Positions 60,601-64,000 of a stretch of 64,000 nt of DNA are shown here, piece after piece; the first letter of the stretch is position 1, and every line of letters begins with the position of its first letter. A model generated the notes under the pieces. It was given only the letters and a program-made list of their open reading frames with translations. It had not been told where the DNA came from and searched no databases. This DNA is from Bacteroidales bacterium (GTDB lineage Bacteria > Bacteroidota > Bacteroidia > Bacteroidales > BM520), in assembly GCA_016285515.1 (NCBI GenBank), contig JAEEQW010000001.1, forward strand, positions 186,001-250,000, written 5' to 3'. The position numbers and the translations under genes are program-made.

Positions 60601-62212
60601 CGGACATGTTTTTGGCTCCGGAGTTTATGATTATAATACTCAAATCTCTGTATATGCCGTACCATACACCAATTATCTGTTTTTGAATTGGACAGAAAAT
60701 GATTCAATAGTATCGACCGATGCGACATATTCTTTCAATGTGACAAGAAACAGGAATCTTGTCGGAAATTTTGTACAGCAGTTTTGCAATGTCAATATAA
60801 CAAATCCTAACCCTGCAGGCGGTACCGTAAGCGGGGCGGGAACATATACTTATGGTGATAGTGTCAATTTGGTCACAAGTCTCAACGAAGGCTATTCCTT
60901 CAATGGCTGGTATGAGGGTAATACCCTGCTGGAATCTGACACTGTCTATTCTTTCATTGCAAGAAAGAATTATAATCTTACTGTCAGTATTACTCTGAAT
61001 TATTATGATGTGGTGGCAACCATTCATCCTGCTTCTTCCGGAACTGTGATAGGAACGGGTAATTACGGACATGGCACTGAGATTACATTAACTGCTATAC
61101 CAGCAGAAGGCTATTCTTTTAAATATTGGGTTGATGAAGGTATAGTTTTTTCCAGAAACAGTTCGATAACGTTTACAGTAAACAGGGACTGGTATATGGA
61201 AGTGTATTTCGAGCTTGAGACGACAACATTTACGGTAGCTGTTTCTGCATCTCCTGCAAACGGCGGTACCGTTAGCGGAGCAGGAACATATAGTCCGGGC
61301 GCTACGGCTATGTTAACGGCTAATCCGAATACAGCTTCACACTATTATTTCAGAGGTTGGTATGAAAATGATGAACTGCTCTCTGAATCTGAGGAATACA
61401 ATGTTGTAATCAATAGGGATCGCAATTTTGTCGGATTATTCAAACTTTATGGTGATGCTAATGATGACGGTATGATTTCAGTTCTTGATGTGGTTAATCT
61501 CGTTAATTATATTATGGGAAATACTCCTGCAGGATTTGATTTCAGAAATGCTGATGTCAATTGTGACGGCATAATCAATGCTCTTGACTTGGTCGGCATC
61601 ATTAACTATATTTTCAACAAGGGAACGGCTATGTGTGATAAAATAATCGGTGATGCGGTATATACTGTTGAAAATGGTGTGTTATATATTGAATCTCCGG
61701 TGGAGATAAGTGCATTCAGCTTGAAATTTGATTCTGAAGTTGCTGTGATGGAGAGCCTTGACAATTTTGATGTTGCGACCCGCAGAATATCTGACGATGA
61801 ATATATCGTGGTCGTTTACAGTATGAAGGGTTACTCCCTTAAACCTGGCAAGTATGCTCTGATGACGGTCGGCAACGCTAAGATAACTGATTATTCCGTG
61901 TCATCACCTGATGCATGTGAAATCGGTCTGATTGATGGCGGCATCCTCGGTATTGATGGTGAATACACATTCTCACCGGCATATCCGAATCCGTTCAATA
62001 CCTCTGTAATGATTGAAAGAGACGTCACAGGCAGTGGCTCCACGACAGCAGAATTTGTTGTCACCAGCATTACGGGTCAAGTAGTTTACAGAATTGCAAC
62101 GAATGGCAATTTTGTCTGGACACCTGTAAATGTTAACAGTGGTGTATATTTCATCAATGTTTATGTTGACGGTGTAATGGTTCGTTCAGATAAGGTTATT
62201 TATAAACACTAA
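57626..62212 (+). CDS. Giant T9SS-exported protein with FN3, nine InlB-B-type repeats and a dockerin
   Basis: A 1528-residue secreted protein. The ATG at 57638 (MKRRALPVLCIIVSLFFVC) gives the more usual signal peptide. An N-terminal region of about 340 residues resembles a jelly-roll or lectin-like domain of unknown function; FN3 lies at about 350-425 (PPTNLKVDRVRTHYADLSW), a BACON-like stretch at about 430-530. Nine InlB-B-type repeats occupy about 610-1270. A type I dockerin at about 1276-1337 (GDANDDGMISVLDVVNLV and ADVNCDGIINALDLVGII) keeps the Asp/Asn calcium ligands in both loops. The T9SS sorting domain (AYPNPFNTSVMIE to KVIYKH) is very similar to that of the first giant. No enzyme motif is seen. 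I infer a dockerin-bearing client of the cohesin-like scaffolds. Confidence 0.8.
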   Translation: MIFNMKRRALPVLCIIVSLFFVCNNLYSQVEPMTISSNSEEERYAYDISFVRSLPYNLNIFYTYIPLYQVNHLPSYSTLPLLQGKAYNAGTSIVSDFHLETTINGIKYSSESEHGLLYPGSTSSAMLVKKSMNGLLNFGPNTIRMEVVLENDNDQNPSNNFEERIMYGTNGMYAMDALDFFPESYSGYGLDEPGIFGNVYAVANSTNQYLKAFYISFGDNAVVGTKFKLIVYNYLFTYNYVASEPLASYDLEITEDMINQFVRIDIPEFTDFFVHSYGMLYCAIRQMTDEPINIAVDNDPNGIIYQSVINSYGNMVLMRTYDHGNCALRIDLGTPTNTVKDPPTNLKVDRVRTHYADLSWEGEGAHQVQIGNNEPIVVVGRNHYQVTGLDANTTYTWKVRAITSENRVGPWVSGGNFKTLIFDGPIMDINSEQMIVGVSSAHPNYSIPVRITNLCIDSLHINVSGEGMPGWLTLNGINADQDYYLTQNRSLFFNVAFDASGLPNGNYSYVLSVNNNSYYVDNVYEIPVMMKVRNEHVVSMEPVEGASLNGLPYVIDGFNYSFSIELDEPYSESDIVVMVNSEVIEPVSGHNYLCENVTEDLVITVSNVELNNYYITTSVNPPLSGVVRGNVSPYEHGTQVTLRAVASNSTFDNWTENGEIVSTSTTYRFNITSNRTLVANFTFDTYQLTAVSNNETMGTVTGSGTYSHNDTATFIGTAKSGYEFFTWTDENNNVVSTESTYTFVVTGPVSLTGNFRIPHYNIVVEASPEAAGTVTGGGEYILGDIVTLTATPNPNCGFISWTENGTVVSTNAVYTFTATSHRHLVANFYAITYHIELIMQPAAGGLAVGGGDLISGSTAIVHAYPNTNYQFARWTEADTVVSLNPIYSFTVDRSRTLTAVFNLTSYMVVVTCHPAEGGYVTGTGDFPYYTYGQPAYLTAHANYGYTFDHWTVNGNNYTANPFFTYIYSSMAVDVYYTINQYQIGVVAAPSTSGHVFGSGVYDYNTQISVYAVPYTNYLFLNWTENDSIVSTDATYSFNVTRNRNLVGNFVQQFCNVNITNPNPAGGTVSGAGTYTYGDSVNLVTSLNEGYSFNGWYEGNTLLESDTVYSFIARKNYNLTVSITLNYYDVVATIHPASSGTVIGTGNYGHGTEITLTAIPAEGYSFKYWVDEGIVFSRNSSITFTVNRDWYMEVYFELETTTFTVAVSASPANGGTVSGAGTYSPGATAMLTANPNTASHYYFRGWYENDELLSESEEYNVVINRDRNFVGLFKLYGDANDDGMISVLDVVNLVNYIMGNTPAGFDFRNADVNCDGIINALDLVGIINYIFNKGTAMCDKIIGDAVYTVENGVLYIESPVEISAFSLKFDSEVAVMESLDNFDVATRRISDDEYIVVVYSMKGYSLKPGKYALMTVGNAKITDYSVSSPDACEIGLIDGGILGIDGEYTFSPAYPNPFNTSVMIERDVTGSGSTTAEFVVTSITGQVVYRIATNGNFVWTPVNVNSGVYFINVYVDGVMVRSDKVIYKH

Positions 62213-62218
62213 TATCTT

Positions 62219-62255
62219 AAGATGTGAAAATCAGGTTATCTGATTTTCACATCTT
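62219..62255. terminator. Bidirectional terminator between the fourth giant gene and the DUF721 gene
   Basis: AAGATGTGAAAATCAG at 62219-62234 and its perfect complement at 62240-62255, loop GTTAT. It lies between convergent genes and contains the DUF721 stop codon. Confidence 0.8.
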
Positions 62256-62487
62256 TCACTATCTCATTACCGATTACTTCGTTAAGATATCTGATGAGGT
62301 TGCTGCGTGCGAACATCAGTTCGTTGCGTAAAGCTGCCGAATCAAGATAGACGGTGAGTATCCCGTTTGCGAAATATGTTTTGGCAGTGTGACTGCTGAT
62401 ATATTCTCCTACGACTTTTGAATGGAGGAGTTTTTTGATAGAGTTTGACAGATTTTCACTAATTTTGCAGGCATGAAATGCTTGCAT
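62236..62487 (-). CDS. DUF721 (DciA-like) protein, N-terminally short
   Basis: An 83-residue protein (GTG at 62490 is an alternative start). The C-terminal pattern VVGEYISSHTAKTYFANG, LTVYLDSAALRNEL and LNEVIGNEIVKDVKIR fits the Bacteroidota DUF721 family, related to DciA, the loader of the replicative helicase. Family members usually have a conserved helix with a Trp before VVG and are about 95-100 residues; here the N-terminus (MQAFHACKISENLSNSIKK) does not fit and the Trp is replaced (LLHSKVVG). The 5' end overlaps, head to head, the start of the TPR protein gene by 14 bases. It may be a decayed or 5'-truncated gene, or use a later start. Confidence 0.6.
   Translation of the reverse strand: MQAFHACKISENLSNSIKKLLHSKVVGEYISSHTAKTYFANGILTVYLDSAALRNELMFARSNLIRYLNEVIGNEIVKDVKIR
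62460..62467 (+). promoter_or_regulatory. -7 promoter box for the TPR protein gene, inside the DUF721 gene
   Basis: TAATTTTG plus CA on the plus strand. Transcription would start within a few bases of the ATG at 62474, so the message would be nearly leaderless. Confidence 0.45.
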
Positions 62488-64000
62488 CACATATTAGTAT
62501 TGGGACTTCTGCTTGCAGTGATGGTGAAGTGTGGAGATTCTCCTGGCTCCTCCGCCCGGACGGGCACCCCCTCTCAGAGTGGGACTGCCGCGCTCGAGGC
62601 TTTAGAGGAGATTGACTCGCTGATGTGGAAGCAGCCGGATAGTGCTTTGACGGTGATGTTGAAGTTTGCGGCAAGCCCCGAGGCGGACAGCTTGGATGAT
62701 TTTGAGGAACATTATTGCCAGATGCTGATTTCGGAATTACTGTATAAAAACGACTACGAACAGAGCAACCGAGAGGAACTGCTGAATGCGGTGGATTATT
62801 TTGATTCTATTGTGGCAGCAGATGGATATAAGACGGACAGCCGTAGGGACGACGCACCGCGTGCGTCCGCCAAAAATGTCCAAAACACTGCGTTTTTGGA
62901 TGCACGGGCACATTATATTAATGGTGTAGGGTTTTATGAGCGTGGCGACGTAGTTAATGCCTGTGCAGAATACCTAAAGACGTTGGAGGTAATGGAAGCG
63001 AATTTTGAGGAGAAAGAATTGGTGGGTCATAAGGCGCGATTCATGGCATATACCTATAACCGGCTTGGAGACTTGTTTGAAGAACTATTATTGGCGGAAT
63101 CTGCCATTAGTTGCTACAAACAAGCGTTGTTTTTTTGCCGAAGAGAGACAACATCCAAATATGGAATACCTGTTCTGTTATATAGATTGGGAATCCAGTA
63201 TGACATTATTGGCCAAAAAGACAGTGCAGCTTTCTTTTATGATGAAGCATTGGCATACATGCCTGATTTCAACAATCTTCATTATAGGGATTTAATGGCG
63301 AATAAAGCCTTATTTGACTATTATAATTCAAATTATAACTCCGATTCCATTATTAATGGATTAAAACAATTGGTTGCATTATCTATAGATGAGGGAGAAA
63401 AAACGACCAGATCATTGACCCTTGGCAATTTGTTATTTGAAGAAAAGCAGTATGACTCTTCGCGGGTGTATTTGGAAACCGTATTTGAACAAAAAGAAGA
63501 CATTACATCTAAAATTATTGCTGCGCAGAACTTGTGTAACATATATCAAATGGAAGGAGATTCCATAAAAGCCCAAAAATACGCTTCGTTTCTCGTGGGC
63601 CTTACGATGTCGGAAATGGTGAAGAAAAAGGATGTTTCAAAAATTATTGAAATGTTCAAAAGCTATTTGACCAATAAACAGGAAAAGAGTGCTGAAATAG
63701 AGCGTCAAAAAGCTGTGAAAAAAAACACGAATACCATTATCCCTATTGCTACCATGATTGCGTTTGCTATTTTCTGTATATTGATATTGAGGAGCAAGAA
63801 GTTGCTGAAGAAGCAGCAAGAAGAAGCTGACAAGGTGATAGGAGAGGCTGAGCAAGAACATGAGAAGGAATTGAGACTGTGGCAAGCTGAGGCTGACAAT
63901 ACATTGGAAGAAACAAAAAAGAAATATGAGGAAGAGCTAGAAACAGAGCGCAATGCATACCAGAAAGAACGGGAAAAGCTGCAGCTGAGTTTGCAGCTGA
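62474..64000 (+). CDS. Partial TPR protein with one membrane segment and coiled coil
   Basis: An open frame of 509 codons that runs off the window's right edge. The N-terminus (HHILVLGLLLAVMVKC) looks like a lipoprotein leader with Cys20. It continues LEALEEIDSLMW, then FEEHYCQMLISELLYKNDYEQSNRE and AHYINGVGFYERGDVVNACAEYL: tetratricopeptide helices to about residue 405. A single membrane helix (TIIPIATMIAFAIFCILIL) is near 425, followed by a Lys/Glu-rich coiled coil to the end. This layout is very common in Bacteroidales; some relatives end in a DNA-binding domain, so a membrane-tethered regulator is possible, but the end is outside the window. A short GC-rich palindrome is inserted in frame near residue 128. 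Confidence 0.82.
62851..62867. repeat. GC-rich palindrome inserted in the TPR gene
   Basis: GACGCAC CGC GTGCGTC: perfect 7-base arms with a 3-base loop, in a GTAGGGACGACGC context. The base composition differs from the surrounding gene. It resembles the REP-like GTAGGG(G/A)C...GCGTCC palindromes scattered in Bacteroidales genomes and is read in frame as RRDDAPRASAK. Confidence 0.6.

Overview
The window looks like a chromosomal segment of an uncultivated gut- or rumen-type member of the Bacteroidales (Bacteroidota). The evidence is direct. At least a dozen intergenic sites match the phylum-specific -7 promoter box TAnnTTTG, usually extended to TAnnTTTGCA. Secreted giants end in type IX secretion (T9SS) sorting domains (YPNP start, Lys-rich end). 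Several genes are Bacteroidota hallmarks: gldD, a Porin_10-type porin, a lipoprotein alpha-2-macroglobulin, ftsK-lolA, and a TPR/one-TM/coiled-coil protein. I see no rRNA, tRNA, insertion sequence, prophage or CRISPR array, and no gene-free stretch longer than 300 bases.

Layout. 1-12.6 kb: a SPOR-domain protein and a very large alpha-2-macroglobulin that lacks the thioester motif (+ strand); then a minus-strand group of corA-like transporter, DAHP synthase/chorismate mutase and a pyruvate-phosphate-dikinase-like protein; then overlapping ssb and gldD. 12.8-17.6 kb: HU, a 29-residue basic AURKAIP1/COX24-like protein, RNase G, trpS and a C69 dipeptidase. 17.8-36.7 kb: three giant secreted genes, each with its own promoter, the last two with a clear terminator before and after. 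36.8-43.1 kb: purE, a beta-barrel protein, a GH2 beta-galactosidase and an unusual GreA/B-Nudix fusion. 43.2-49.8 kb: a small coiled-coil protein and a minus-strand surface-glycan operon (GT2 fusion, DnaQ-like exonuclease, FAH-family hydrolase, GT4, flippase). 49.9-57.6 kb: porin, FAD oxidoreductase, ftsK, lolA, radical SAM. 57.6-64.0 kb: a fourth giant secreted protein, a short DUF721 gene, and a TPR protein running off the window end.

The most exciting feature is a candidate cell-surface cohesin-dockerin system exported by T9SS. Two adjacent giants (25476-32876 and 33021-36740) carry 8 and 5 tandem cohesin-like modules of about 135 residues, interspersed with 17 and 6 InlB-B-type repeats of about 70 residues. 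The gene just upstream (17838-25292) and a fourth giant (57626-62212) each carry one complete dockerin with both calcium-binding loops intact, next to the T9SS sorting domain. This suggests scaffold proteins and dockerin-bearing clients that assemble outside the cell. Neither client carries a recognisable catalytic domain, and the GH2 enzyme in the window has no dockerin, so an adhesion or matrix role is as likely as a cellulosome. The dockerin-cohesin binding is inferred and untested.
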